64,000 nt of DNA, taken from contig JAGGSN010000195.1 in the NCBI GenBank assembly GCA_021159005.1, forward strand, positions 1 through 64,000, in the 5' to 3' direction. How positions within the stretch are numbered: position 1 is the first letter of the stretch; each line of letters begins with the position of its first letter. Source of the stretch: Candidatus Zixiibacteriota bacterium (GTDB lineage Bacteria; Zixibacteria; MSB-5A5; UBA10806; 4484-95). This document shows, piece after piece, positions 43,542-53,423 of the stretch. The position numbers and the translations under genes are program-made. The notes beneath the pieces are model-generated. The model was given only the letters and a program-made list of their open reading frames with translations. It made no database searches and was not told the DNA's origin.

Positions 43542-45078
43542 TATCTACCGGAATAGCAAGCTGATTCTAATTCTGTTCGCATTTTTTATGCTGTTTTATA
43601 TTATGATGCCCAACAATAACCAGGGGTATGATTCATACAGCTACGCTCTTACGGTACGTGATGGCGGCGACCTTTTTCACCCTCATCACCTTTTATACGG
43701 TTTGTTCGGTTATTTGCTTTATCAACTATTCATGTTCATCGGCATTGATAGCTTAAAAATGCTTTCGCTTATAAACTCTATTGCCGGGTCAATCGCCCTT
43801 ACGGTTATTTTTGCAATCATCAGAAAAAGAAGCGGCGATTTTATAGCCATCATCGCCGCCGCTGCAGCGGGATTTCTATATTCTTTCTGGTATTATTCAA
43901 CCTCGGCGGAGGTAAACATGCCGGCTTTGATGTTTCTGCTTCTGGCGCTTCATTACCTGATAGATAAAAAAGCATCAATTGTAAATTCGGCTGCAGTATA
44001 TATGCTGCTTGCGGCGGGTATATTTTTTCATCAGATATTGATACTGGCTTTGCTGCCTATAATGATTTATGATTATCTGCAAAAGAAATTGCTGGCTGAT
44101 ACTATCAAATATGCCTTGCCTGGCATACTGTTTTGCGGTTTGATCTATTTGACAGTCGCTGTATTCGAGGCATCGGAAATAAGCATCAGCGGCATCTATG
44201 GCTGGCTGACATTCTACAGCCATCTAGGCGTCTGGGGCGGCTTTGGCAAATCAAATATCGTATCCGCTATTTGGGGGCTGGCTAAAACATTTTATGGCGG
44301 CGATATTATCCGTAATATTTTCTACAGCGGGCAATGGTCGTTCGGCGCAATTGCTTTTCTGGTTGCCGCTTTCTCAATAATGCTTGGCTTGATATATCTG
44401 CTATTAAATGCCTGTCTATATATGGCAAGGCAAAAATCCAAACGGCTGTGGCTAATACTTTCATTGATTGTAATATTCAAACTGTTTGCTTTATGGTGGG
44501 CGCCTGCCGATGATGGTTTCTGGCTGTATCCGGCTGTGTTGTTGATGGTATTCATTTTTAGCTGCGATGCTATTTTTGTCAACTGCAAGAGAGGGTTAAA
44601 AATTGCGGTGGTTGCCGGTGTTATTCTATTAGCGGTAATCAATATTTCGATGGAGTTTATCCCATCGACTGATAAGAAAAACTCGGTATTTTTACAGGGC
44701 GCTGATTCTTTTAAGCGGCTCGGTTTGACATCCGATGACTTAGTGATAACAAGCTATTCTCAGATGCGTCTGGCTTATGAGTATCATTATAATGTTTATG
44801 TGCCTACTGCCTGCCTGATGTTTTTAGAGCCGGGCGACAATGATAAAACCATCGCCGATTATTACAATTGGATTGACAGCGCACTTAAAAAAGGCAGAGT
44901 GATAATATTCGAGAACGAGATTTACCCGGAGCGTTCGAGGCATTATCTGTTCGAGCGTTTCAGCCCGGATGATTATGTTCGGATTTATGGCAGATATTTA
45001 GACCGTCTAACGGCAGTTGATTCGGTTATGGTTTACGGCAATTGGGTGCGGTTGTTTGAGATTTTGCCAGGGGAATAG
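43504..45078 (+). CDS. Multi-pass membrane protein, GT-C-type glycosyltransferase-like
   Basis: A 524-residue protein with about ten to twelve membrane helices. The first extracytoplasmic loop carries GYDSYSYALTVRDGGDLFHPHH, which resembles the acidic catalytic loop of GT-C glycosyltransferases and DUF2723-like proteins (acidic residues, then H-P-H-H). The C-terminal 120 residues are soluble and extracytoplasmic. Likely a polyprenyl-phosphate-sugar dependent transferase for cell-surface glycans, but no close family is certain. The gene overlaps the ABC-F gene by 38 bp; ATG 43504 or 43516 may be the start. Confidence 0.6.
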   Translation: MKSLMNLHRLKNNIYRNSKLILILFAFFMLFYIMMPNNNQGYDSYSYALTVRDGGDLFHPHHLLYGLFGYLLYQLFMFIGIDSLKMLSLINSIAGSIALTVIFAIIRKRSGDFIAIIAAAAAGFLYSFWYYSTSAEVNMPALMFLLLALHYLIDKKASIVNSAAVYMLLAAGIFFHQILILALLPIMIYDYLQKKLLADTIKYALPGILFCGLIYLTVAVFEASEISISGIYGWLTFYSHLGVWGGFGKSNIVSAIWGLAKTFYGGDIIRNIFYSGQWSFGAIAFLVAAFSIMLGLIYLLLNACLYMARQKSKRLWLILSLIVIFKLFALWWAPADDGFWLYPAVLLMVFIFSCDAIFVNCKRGLKIAVVAGVILLAVINISMEFIPSTDKKNSVFLQGADSFKRLGLTSDDLVITSYSQMRLAYEYHYNVYVPTACLMFLEPGDNDKTIADYYNWIDSALKKGRVIIFENEIYPERSRHYLFERFSPDDYVRIYGRYLDRLTAVDSVMVYGNWVRLFEILPGE

Positions 45079-45084
45079 TGAAAA

Positions 45085-45735
45085 TCAGGATTGCATTTTA
45101 AAGAGATGCTCTACTAATTTATAAACATGCGTTGACGGATTACACTTTCTTAAATCATTACCCCATTGCTTTTCATTTATTACTTCTATAGAATTTTGTA
45201 TAGCGGTATCTTTTCGCTCAAGAACTTTTTCAATTATACTAAGATCGCTTTCATAGTAAGAACTATGATAGTTTTTAAGCAGTCTAATGGTCTCATCACA
45301 ACTTTGCATTAACCTACTTGTTTTTTCAAAATGTAATAGATACCAGTATTCAAAACAGGGATTGCTTAGAATAATTTTGATTTTGTGTTTTTGAGCTTTA
45401 TTATATGCTTGATCAAGAGTTTCTTGAGGATGTGGAGCCTCAACATCAATTACACACCATATTGAATCATAAGGATCTTTAATTCTGTTTTTTTCAACAT
45501 TTTCTTGCTCCTTAATCGCATTATCGACAACTTGTATAGCTGCTGCTTTATTCCTTTTGCTAACAACTTTAATTATCAAAGAAGAATTTCTGAATTGTTG
45601 TTTAATTATCTTAAAGTATTGATGTTCAGTCTTATATCCTTCACATGCAATTAAAATTCTTTCTCTTACATGCTTTTTGGGCTTGCGTCGCTTTATTTCG
45701 GCATCTTTGAGAAACTTACGTCCTTTACTAACCAT
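45085..45735 (-). CDS. rloB: RloB-like TOPRIM-type protein, partner of the upstream ATPase
   Basis: A 216-residue protein. The N-terminus is highly basic (KRRKPKKHVRERILIACEGYKTEHQYF): the ERILIACEG-x-x-T-E strand is the TOPRIM-like opening of the RloB family. DPYDSIWCVIDVEAPH supplies the acidic D-x-D-type metal site, and SNPCFEYWYLLHFE is the third typical RloB block. The start overlaps the ATPase gene stop by eight bases, so the two are coupled. AAA-ATPase plus TOPRIM/RloB pairs are seen in restriction-modification islands and resemble PARIS and OLD-type phage defence; a nuclease effector is expected. No restriction genes are nearby. Confidence 0.8.
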   Translation of the reverse strand: MVSKGRKFLKDAEIKRRKPKKHVRERILIACEGYKTEHQYFKIIKQQFRNSSLIIKVVSKRNKAAAIQVVDNAIKEQENVEKNRIKDPYDSIWCVIDVEAPHPQETLDQAYNKAQKHKIKIILSNPCFEYWYLLHFEKTSRLMQSCDETIRLLKNYHSSYYESDLSIIEKVLERKDTAIQNSIEVINEKQWGNDLRKCNPSTHVYKLVEHLFKMQS

Positions 45736-47011
45736 CTAAACCAAATTCCTCAAGTATCGGAATAGCGCCATATCTTCCCGATAGATAGCCTCTCTGCAAC
45801 GCTTCGTTTTTACGAGGTTTATAATCTGATAGCGGATATAATTGTGTAGCGCCGTATTTATCTTTTTCTGTAAACCATATTTGATCTCTTCTAAGCAATT
45901 CTGAATTCATAAGAGTCGTATCATGAGTAGCGAAGATTAGCTGAGAGCCTTTTTGATTAACATCTGAATTTTGAAAATACTTAATTAATTCATGAGCTAA
46001 TAAAGGATGTAAACTTTCTTCTAGCTCATCAATTATTAAGGTATCCCTGGAAGCTATTGAATCTAAAATTGGTCCTATTAGATGGAAAAATCTCTGTGTC
46101 CCATCAGATTCATTCAACAATGGAAACTCAATATTTTTATTATTGATTATATTCTGATGCGTGAACTTAACATCATATGAAGATTTTTCCATTTCAAATA
46201 GGATATCTTTTTGAATTATGTTAGGCATTTTATCGGGAAAATCAGGTTTTTCAAATTGCTTTTTTGTAACATTAATATTGGATATCCCAAAATCAGCTTT
46301 CCTAAGCAAATCTATAATATGATTCGTAAGTTTATTTTTTAATCTCTCGTCATTACTTGAAAAATAACATAACATAGCAGTAAATAGTTCGATACTACTA
46401 TTTTTTGCTATAAATGCAAGATGTTTATTAAACCACTTATATATTTGGGTTAGTTGCTCATTATTCCATTGTGCACCAACAGATGTAAACAAAGAGTTAT
46501 TGCGGGTTTTGTCTGCTATTTTTTGTTTATCACCTTTAAGAAAAGACCCAAATTTCCATTCAGTTTCATCTTTTTTCTCATCATATATCCGTTGAAACCA
46601 TAATTGAGATCTACCTTCAGGAGATGCAAACAACCATTCATCATGAATTCTTTCTCTTGTTGTTGTAAAACCATATTGATATCGCACATCATTATAATAA
46701 AATATTACTTCAAAAGAACTTGGCTCTTTGCTTAAATTGTCATCAAGAAAAAATGGCTCTATCGGTAATTCAGATTCAGGTTTTTGGTTTGCTGAATTAC
46801 TGACAATTATTTTCATTGTAGATAGCGCTTTAATAAGATTACTTTTTCCTGATGCATTAGGTCCATATATTCCAGCTGATTTAAGCAATCGCAGTTTACC
46901 TGCAGGCATACAATTATCAGGCAATGTTTTTTTATCATTACTCGCCACCATACTAAGCGTCTGCTCATCACGAAAAGACCGATAATTCTTTACTCTAAAT
47001 TCTACTAACAT
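45728..47011 (-). CDS. rloA: AAA/ABC-type ATPase of a RloA-like presumed defence pair
   Basis: A 427-residue ATPase of the SMC/OLD-like group. It begins MLVEFRVKNYRSFRDEQTLS, then Walker A GIYGPNASGKSN; the Walker B region reads TLIIDELEESLHPLLA and the H-loop FATHDTTLM. A single hydrophobicity-neutral middle section corresponds to the dimerisation insert. It is encoded directly ahead of the RloB-like gene with an 8-bp overlap. The pair is predicted to sense phage or DNA damage through the ATPase and to act through the TOPRIM partner. This is inference from gene architecture. Confidence 0.83.
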   Translation of the reverse strand: MLVEFRVKNYRSFRDEQTLSMVASNDKKTLPDNCMPAGKLRLLKSAGIYGPNASGKSNLIKALSTMKIIVSNSANQKPESELPIEPFFLDDNLSKEPSSFEVIFYYNDVRYQYGFTTTRERIHDEWLFASPEGRSQLWFQRIYDEKKDETEWKFGSFLKGDKQKIADKTRNNSLFTSVGAQWNNEQLTQIYKWFNKHLAFIAKNSSIELFTAMLCYFSSNDERLKNKLTNHIIDLLRKADFGISNINVTKKQFEKPDFPDKMPNIIQKDILFEMEKSSYDVKFTHQNIINNKNIEFPLLNESDGTQRFFHLIGPILDSIASRDTLIIDELEESLHPLLAHELIKYFQNSDVNQKGSQLIFATHDTTLMNSELLRRDQIWFTEKDKYGATQLYPLSDYKPRKNEALQRGYLSGRYGAIPILEEFGLDG

Positions 47012-47186
47012 TTGACTCTCCGGCTAATTTAACACCGTATTTCGCACATTATCTGCATAAACTAACCTTATATTCGGTTTGTTCCCCATTTAATTTAATA
47101 ATTAATTATTATTATGCAACAAAAATCTTAATAAAATCGCCTAATAAATACATAACTATCTATATTTACTTACTGCTTTATTTATC

Positions 47187-48755
47187 TCACTCCCACTCAA
47201 TAGTAGCCGGCGGCTTGCTCGATATGTCATACACAACCCGATTAATCCCCTTCACCTCGTTTATAATCCGGTTGGAAACATTCGCCAAAAAATCATCCGG
47301 TAAACGCGCCCAATCCGCTGTCATGGCATCGGTGGAGGTAACAGCTCGCAAAGCAACCACATTCTCATAAGTGCGCTCATCGCCCATCACGCCAACACTC
47401 TTAACCGGCAACAACACACAAAACGCCTGCCAGGTTTTATCATACAGCTTGTTTTTATGAAGCTCCTTTATGAAAATATCATCAGCTTTGCGCAATAATT
47501 CCAGCCTATCCCAGGTAATTGAGCCGATAATGCGTACCGCCAAACCCGGACCCGGGAACGGATGACGCCAGATAAGATGTTTCGGCAGGTTAAGTTTGAT
47601 GCCAACCGCTCGCACCTCATCCTTGAAAAGCTCTTTAAGCGGTTCGATAAGCTTTAAGCCCATCCGCTTGGGCAAACCGCCGACATTATGATGTGATTTA
47701 ATTGTAGCCGATGGCCCCTTAAACGAAATCGATTCGATTAAATCGGGATAAAGCGTCCCCTGAGCAAGATATTTTATCTTTTTAGTGTTTAATGTTTTTT
47801 GGAGTTTCTTGGCTTCCTGAGAGAAAACCTCTATAAATGTCCGCCCAATAATCTTTCTCTTTCGTTCGGGATTAGCAATTCCGGTAAGGCGCTTCAAAAA
47901 CAATGCGGATGAATCGACTAACCTAAGATTTAATTTGAATTTCTTAAAAGAGTTAATTACCTCCTGCGCTTCATTGAGACGCAGCAGACCGTTATTAATA
48001 AAGACACAATTAAGATTTTCGCCTATGGCTCTATTAAGAAGCATCGCCGTTACGGTTGAATCAACGCCGCCGGAAAGCGCGCATATAACTTTCTGACCGC
48101 TAAGCTGTTCTTTTAATGATTTCACCTGAGATTTTATAAACGAAGCAGGCGTCCAGTTAGCTTTGGCGCCGCAAATATCAAATATGAAATTAGCGAGGAT
48201 AGTATTGCCGTATTCGGTATGAGCAACCTCCGGATGAAACTGAAGAGCATAGATATTTTTCGCCTTATTTTCGATAACAGCATGAGGCAGAGTTTCCGTA
48301 AAGGCTGTCGTGCTAAATCCATCAGCCAGCTTAACAACCGAATCGCCATGGCTCATCCAGACTTTCGATGATTTAGGCACGTTCTTAAGCAGTTTCGAGC
48401 GCGTACCGGATAAATTCTGCGATTTGCGGCTAAGTATCGAGGGACCATATTCGCGATTTTTAGCGCGCTTGACTTTCCCGCCAAACAGTTCGGTTATATG
48501 CTGAAGCCCATAACATATACCCAATACCGGCAAGCCAAGATTAAGCCAGCCCGGGTCTATACGGGGCGCATCTTTATCATGCACCGATGACGGTCCGCCG
48601 GAAAGGATAATGCCTTTCAGATTATTATCAGTCGCGGATGGCGGCACAGCATCATATTTAACCAACTCGGAATAAACGTTGTTTTCGCGTATTTTACGGG
48701 TTATAAGTTGAGAATATTGCGAGCCGAAATCTAATATCAGAATCTTATCAGTCAT
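47187..48755 (-). CDS. guaA: GMP synthase (glutamine-hydrolysing)
   Basis: A 522-residue enzyme that converts XMP to GMP. The N-terminal class I amidotransferase domain has the catalytic Cys in LGICYGLQ and His-Glu in QFHPEVAHTE. The ATP pyrophosphatase domain has ALSGGVDSTVTAMLL. The C-terminal dimerisation domain ends KPPATIEWE, the standard GuaA ending. Its start codon overlaps the nadB stop by one base (TAATG). It is the last gene of a minus-strand chain beginning with the acyltransferase at 53275. Confidence 0.97.
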   Translation of the reverse strand: MTDKILILDFGSQYSQLITRKIRENNVYSELVKYDAVPPSATDNNLKGIILSGGPSSVHDKDAPRIDPGWLNLGLPVLGICYGLQHITELFGGKVKRAKNREYGPSILSRKSQNLSGTRSKLLKNVPKSSKVWMSHGDSVVKLADGFSTTAFTETLPHAVIENKAKNIYALQFHPEVAHTEYGNTILANFIFDICGAKANWTPASFIKSQVKSLKEQLSGQKVICALSGGVDSTVTAMLLNRAIGENLNCVFINNGLLRLNEAQEVINSFKKFKLNLRLVDSSALFLKRLTGIANPERKRKIIGRTFIEVFSQEAKKLQKTLNTKKIKYLAQGTLYPDLIESISFKGPSATIKSHHNVGGLPKRMGLKLIEPLKELFKDEVRAVGIKLNLPKHLIWRHPFPGPGLAVRIIGSITWDRLELLRKADDIFIKELHKNKLYDKTWQAFCVLLPVKSVGVMGDERTYENVVALRAVTSTDAMTADWARLPDDFLANVSNRIINEVKGINRVVYDISSKPPATIEWE

Positions 48756-50368
48756 TATTTTTCCTTATTAAAATTCCTTTGGATGATAGTATTATGTTTG
48801 TAATTCTTATCATCCCTATCGGGATAATCGATATTATAATGCAAACCGCGCGATTCTTTCCGTTTGAGTGCGCACCTGATTAGCATTAAAGCAACATCTG
48901 CTATATTACGAAGCTGAAGCACCTCTGGGCGGATAGGATTTTTACGGTAGAACTGCTCGATATGTTTGCGCATAATAAGACAGCGGTCATAGGCTTTATT
49001 CAACCTGTTATTGGAACGGACAATGCCGACATAATCCCACATTAAATTGCGGATTGTCTGCTGGTCGTGAGAAACAACAACCCATTCCTTATGATCGAAC
49101 ACTTTAGATTCATCCCAATCAGGCAAATAATGTTTTCGCCTTTTTTTTATTTTCGCAAAGTTTTTTTTAGTCCATTCGGCTGCAAAATCGGCAAAAGCTA
49201 CTGCCTCCAAAAGCGAGTTTGAAGCTAAACGATTTGCGCCGTGCATACCAGTGCAGGCCACCTCGCCGGCGGCAAGGAGATATTTCATAGAGGTACAGCC
49301 GTTTAAATCTGTAAGCGCGCCGCCGCAAAAATAATGCGCCGCCGGAACTACCGGTATGGGTTCTTTAGCCGGGTCGATGCCAATACTTCGGCATTTCCCG
49401 ACAATTGTTGGAAAGCGCTCTTCAAGAAATGATTTGCTGCGGTTCGTAATATCAAGATAAACGCAATCATCGCCGGTTTGTTTCAAAACCATATCTATAG
49501 CGCGCGCAACAACATCACGGGGAGCCAGTTCCGCCATCTTATGCTGACCCTCCATAAACCGGCGGCCATCGGAGGATATAAGCAAACCGCCCTCGCCGCG
49601 AACAGCCTCAGTGATTAAAAATGGCTCTTCATTTACAGCATAAAGCCGAGTTGGATGAAACTGAACAAACTCAAGATTGGCTACTTTAACTCCCGCACGG
49701 TAAGCCATCGCAATTCCATCGCCGGTAGCAATGCCGGGGTTAGTCGTATGCTGATAAACATAGCCTGCGCCGCCAGTCGCCAGAAGCGTTAAGCGCGCGT
49801 GGAATGTTTCTACCTGCATCCGTTGATTGTCATACACATAAACGCCGTAACAGCTCGGGCCGCTTTTAGGCGTTTCCTTGCCCAGTTGATGCTGAGTGAT
49901 TATATCTATCGCTGAATTATTTTCATAAAGATCGATATTTTTATGTTTTGCCAATGATTCTAAAAGGGCATTTTCAATATTCCGGCCGGTATGGTCTGCC
50001 GAATGAACTACCCGTTTCTGAGAATGACCGCCCTCACGGCCAAGATCAAACTGCCCGCGTTTACGGGTAAATTTTACGCCTAATTCGGCCAACTCATTAA
50101 TATACCTTGGCCCTGATTTGATTACTTTTTCGACAACTGCGCTATCGCAAATGCCGCCGCCAGTTTTTATCGTATCATTAATGTGATTCTCGAAACTATC
50201 AGTCTTGCTAAAAACTGAGGCTATCCCGCCCTGGGCATAGTTTGTCGAGGTATCCATTCGATTTTTCTTAGTGATAATCGCCACCCTGCCAAGATGAGCC
50301 GTCTTTAAGGCATACATCAAACCGGCAATACCGGAACCGATTATCAAAATGTCATATTCTTTACTCAT
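48755..50368 (-). CDS. nadB: L-aspartate oxidase
   Basis: A 537-residue FAD enzyme that oxidises aspartate to iminoaspartate in NAD synthesis; in anaerobes fumarate can replace oxygen as the acceptor. FAD-binding IIGSGIAGLMYAL, the fumarate-reductase-like blocks TNYAQGGIASV, REGGHSQKRVVHSADHTGR, ATGGAGYVYQHTTNP, EFVQFHPTRLY and the end HGANRLASNSLLE are complete. The substrate-binding Arg and His positions look conserved. Its start overlaps the lpxK stop by four bases (ATGA). nadA and nadC are not in the window. Confidence 0.95.
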   Translation of the reverse strand: MSKEYDILIIGSGIAGLMYALKTAHLGRVAIITKKNRMDTSTNYAQGGIASVFSKTDSFENHINDTIKTGGGICDSAVVEKVIKSGPRYINELAELGVKFTRKRGQFDLGREGGHSQKRVVHSADHTGRNIENALLESLAKHKNIDLYENNSAIDIITQHQLGKETPKSGPSCYGVYVYDNQRMQVETFHARLTLLATGGAGYVYQHTTNPGIATGDGIAMAYRAGVKVANLEFVQFHPTRLYAVNEEPFLITEAVRGEGGLLISSDGRRFMEGQHKMAELAPRDVVARAIDMVLKQTGDDCVYLDITNRSKSFLEERFPTIVGKCRSIGIDPAKEPIPVVPAAHYFCGGALTDLNGCTSMKYLLAAGEVACTGMHGANRLASNSLLEAVAFADFAAEWTKKNFAKIKKRRKHYLPDWDESKVFDHKEWVVVSHDQQTIRNLMWDYVGIVRSNNRLNKAYDRCLIMRKHIEQFYRKNPIRPEVLQLRNIADVALMLIRCALKRKESRGLHYNIDYPDRDDKNYKHNTIIQRNFNKEK

Positions 50369-51384
50369 AATTTAAGCTTTTCTCTAAATTCATCAACTTG
50401 TCCATTGCCAGATTGATCAATAATATCTATCTCTAACTTAGCGAAATATACATCATAATCACCAAAATTTAAACCCTCAATTTTTACCGCATCCTTAAAA
50501 GTTACAACAAAAATCTCCGCTTTCTGTTTCCGGGCTGCCTGTATAAGGATGTCAATTTCCTCCTGCACATAGCAATGATGGTCTCTAAACCTGATGAAAT
50601 TTATTGGCTTCAAACCAATTCTATTCAGACTTTCACCAAATTTGGCAGGCGAACCAAGCCCGCAGAATGCGATTGCTCTTTTGGCCGCTATCTCATCAAT
50701 ACCTGCTTTTTTACCATCAGCGATGTTTTGAAAACCGGTTATTTTCGAGGCTGACCAGAATAGTTTTATCCCACCCTCATTGCTGATAGTTTGTTTCTCC
50801 ATAGACTGAATATCATTATAGGAAGTATAAATGATAATATCAGCCCGACGAAGAGCCTCCGGCGGCTCGCGAAGCAATCCGTAGGGAATATATCCGCCCG
50901 GTCCTAAAGGATTCGACCAATCGAGACAGACAATATCAATATCGCGATAAATCCTTCGATGCTGAAAGCCATCGTCAATAATAATTAGTTCAGCGCCATC
51001 AGAGGCGGCTTTAATGGCGGCTTCGGTTTTCGATTTGCAGACATATATCCGCACATTATCTGTCGAACGAATCATCTCTAACGGCTCATCGCCGGCATCG
51101 CTCCAATTAGAACTAGCGCTGATTTCAATCAGCCCTTTGGCTTTTCGTTTATATCCTCTGGCGACAATAGCTGTTTTATAGCCGGCTTTTACAGATAGAT
51201 TGGCAATCTTAATCGCCAGCGGAGTCTTGCCGGTTCCGCCGACTGTAATATTACCAACAGAGATTACTTTGCAGGGAAGTTTTACCTGCTTGGTATGGCT
51301 GTAATATAAATCCCAGAGGAATATAACCGCCCCGTAAATCAGCGAGAACGGCCATAGCATAGCTTTCGGTAAAGACGGCATCAT
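50365..51384 (-). CDS. lpxK: Tetraacyldisaccharide 4'-kinase
   Basis: A 339-residue membrane-associated kinase of lipid A synthesis. It has an N-terminal membrane anchor, Walker A-like SVGNITVGGTGKTPL, then GYKTAIVARGYKRK, SDAGDEPLE and LIIIDDGFQHRR, all classic LpxK motifs. Its ends overlap both neighbours by four bases (waaA upstream, nadB downstream), giving tight coupling. Shows that the organism makes a phosphorylated lipid A, so it has an LPS outer membrane. Confidence 0.95.
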   Translation of the reverse strand: MMPSLPKAMLWPFSLIYGAVIFLWDLYYSHTKQVKLPCKVISVGNITVGGTGKTPLAIKIANLSVKAGYKTAIVARGYKRKAKGLIEISASSNWSDAGDEPLEMIRSTDNVRIYVCKSKTEAAIKAASDGAELIIIDDGFQHRRIYRDIDIVCLDWSNPLGPGGYIPYGLLREPPEALRRADIIIYTSYNDIQSMEKQTISNEGGIKLFWSASKITGFQNIADGKKAGIDEIAAKRAIAFCGLGSPAKFGESLNRIGLKPINFIRFRDHHCYVQEEIDILIQAARKQKAEIFVVTFKDAVKIEGLNFGDYDVYFAKLEIDIIDQSGNGQVDEFREKLKL

Positions 51385-52637
51385 AATAAATCCGTTAGTT
51401 TATCGGCAATCTTTTTTGATACGCCGATATGCGATATAACTGCCTGCTTGGCTTTTTCGCCGGCTGCTTTTGTCAGTGTTTTATCAGCGGCAAATTTCAG
51501 GATTAACTTGGTTAATTCGGCGCTGTTTTTAACATATTCTGCTCCCCCGCTGTCAATTAGAATATCAGCGAAAAGGCGGCTGTTATCCATATAAGGTCCA
51601 AAACATACTGCGCAGCCCGATGAGGCTGGTTCAAGCGGGTCATGGCCGCCGATTTTAACCAGCGAGCCTCCTATAAATGCCAAATCCGTAAAACGATAAA
51701 GGCCGCCAAGCTCGCCCATTGTGTCAAGTATTAATATAGATTTGTCTTTAAATGATTGGCTGGTAAATTTGCTTCTCTTGATATATGAAAGGCTTGCCAT
51801 TTGCATAGCTGTTTCCAGATTGTTTAAATCTTTCATGTGGCGCGGGGCAATTACTATTCTATATTTAGCAATCTGGTTGGAAATATTGCCTGCCGTTTTG
51901 ACGATGATTTTAATTTCACCGGCTCTTACCGAACCTGCAATAAAAACAAAAGGTTTACCGATGGTCAGGAAGTCCGTTATTACTTTATCGGGAGGCTTGG
52001 GGTTTGTGAGTAATACCTGATCGAATTTGGCATTACCGTAAACCGCAACATTGGCAGGCGCCGCGCCAAGCTTTAGAAATCTTTCCGAGTCATTATCGGT
52101 TTGAGTTATAATATAATCAATATCCCTTAGCATATTGGATGACAGAGGAATCAAAAACTTGTAATACCTGAAAGATTTATTGGATATGCGGCCATTAACC
52201 AAGGCTATTTTCGCGCCTGATTTATGCATCTGTTTTATCAAAGCCGGCCATAATTCTGTTTCGACTAATATAAAAAGCGATGGTTTCATTTTTTTAATAA
52301 CCCTGTTAACAATAAAAACCAAATCAGCTGGAAGATAGAAGGCTTCAATATTAAACGGCATTTTTTCAGCTTTAGCTTTGCCTGTTTTGGTAATAGTTGT
52401 AATTATAATCCGCATATCCGGAGCCAGTTTTATTAACTCGGGCAATATCGTGGAAATAATTTTTTGTTCGCCCATTGAGGCGGCGTGAAACCAGACTGTT
52501 TTCCTGTTATCCGGAACGAAATTCCAAATACCCAGCCTTTCTTTTACTCCATGACCGCCAAAAATTGCTCTTAATAAAAGATACGGACAGGCTATTATAA
52601 TCCCTATTATGAGCAATATTTGATAAATTATAAACAA
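51381..52637 (-). CDS. waaA: 3-deoxy-D-manno-octulosonic acid (Kdo) transferase
   Basis: A 418-residue GT-B enzyme that adds Kdo to lipid A precursor. It has an N-terminal membrane anchor, the VWFHAASMGEQKI block with the catalytic Glu, the FILVETELWPALI motif, VNGRISNKSFRYY, FVFIAGSVRAGE and, near the end, FIGGSLVKIGGHDPLEPA, all hallmarks of WaaA/KdtA. It overlaps the LPLAT gene by 10 bp and lpxK by 4 bp. Confidence 0.95.
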   Translation of the reverse strand: MFIIYQILLIIGIIIACPYLLLRAIFGGHGVKERLGIWNFVPDNRKTVWFHAASMGEQKIISTILPELIKLAPDMRIIITTITKTGKAKAEKMPFNIEAFYLPADLVFIVNRVIKKMKPSLFILVETELWPALIKQMHKSGAKIALVNGRISNKSFRYYKFLIPLSSNMLRDIDYIITQTDNDSERFLKLGAAPANVAVYGNAKFDQVLLTNPKPPDKVITDFLTIGKPFVFIAGSVRAGEIKIIVKTAGNISNQIAKYRIVIAPRHMKDLNNLETAMQMASLSYIKRSKFTSQSFKDKSILILDTMGELGGLYRFTDLAFIGGSLVKIGGHDPLEPASSGCAVCFGPYMDNSRLFADILIDSGGAEYVKNSAELTKLILKFAADKTLTKAAGEKAKQAVISHIGVSKKIADKLTDLL

Positions 52638-53275
52638 TTTTCTATCTCGTTTAATGCCTTGGCTAATTGATTGGCTTGTTCTTTAATTTGTTTATGCCCG
52701 GAGATTTCCCCAATCTGGATTGGCGCGCCGAAACATACAACCACCTTGGCAAATGGTTTGGGAATCTCGAATTTATCCCATGATGACAATACCCATTTCT
52801 TAGAGCTATTGCAGGTGATTGGCACAATTGGCAGTCCTGTTTTTGACGCAAGGTATATCGAGCCCGGTTTAAAAATGCCTTTTGGGCCGCGAGGACCATC
52901 AGCGGTAAATGCCAGATACCGGACATCTTTGTTCTTCAACATCGATACTAAACCGGCGGCGCCGCCTTTTGTAGATGAGCCGCGTATCGGATGATAACCC
53001 ATGCAGGCGACAATACGGGCAATAATTTCCCCATCAAAATGGGATGATATTAATATCCCCACATTATTTTTCTGTTGAGTATAGGCTAAGCCCAGAATAT
53101 GGTTATGCCAGAAGCAGTAAATCCGCTTTTTATCAGTATTATTCTGCGGATTCATGTCAGTATAGCCAGCCAATTTGACTTTCCAGGTAAGGCCTAACAG
53201 GTTAATTAACAGATAACCCAGAAAACCGGCAAAAAAGAGCATGAGTTTCTGTTTTAATGTAAAAGTATTAGCCAT
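52628..53275 (-). CDS. Lysophospholipid acyltransferase-family protein (DUF374)
   Basis: A 215-residue membrane-anchored acyltransferase. Residues 8-30 are a membrane segment. IYCFWHNHILGLAY carries the H-x(n)-D-like catalytic His of the DUF374 branch of LPLAT enzymes, and GSSTKGGAAGL, FTADGPRGPKG and SKTGLPIVPI are family motifs. Position as first gene before waaA and lpxK suggests a late acylation step in lipid A, replacing LpxL/M; this is inferred. The start ATG 53275 lies next to a 302-bp region with two hairpin repeats and divergent transcription. Confidence 0.88.
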   Translation of the reverse strand: MANTFTLKQKLMLFFAGFLGYLLINLLGLTWKVKLAGYTDMNPQNNTDKKRIYCFWHNHILGLAYTQQKNNVGILISSHFDGEIIARIVACMGYHPIRGSSTKGGAAGLVSMLKNKDVRYLAFTADGPRGPKGIFKPGSIYLASKTGLPIVPITCNSSKKWVLSSWDKFEIPKPFAKVVVCFGAPIQIGEISGHKQIKEQANQLAKALNEIENCL

Positions 53276-53423
53276 AATATTATTGATATTAAATCAGCGG
53301 ATTCATAAAGTCAATTTATATATAGTATTCAAGCAAATGAATATGTATTTGTCGAGGGATATGAACTTTTAAAGCAGGTTGTTGTGAAGTAGGATAACCT
53401 GCCGATTTCCTGTCAAGCAAAAC

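Noticed and set aside
45085-47011. The pair as a classic PARIS system
   Set aside because: The effector shows RloB-type blocks, and the DUF4435 features of AriB were not recognised, so only a general resemblance is claimed.
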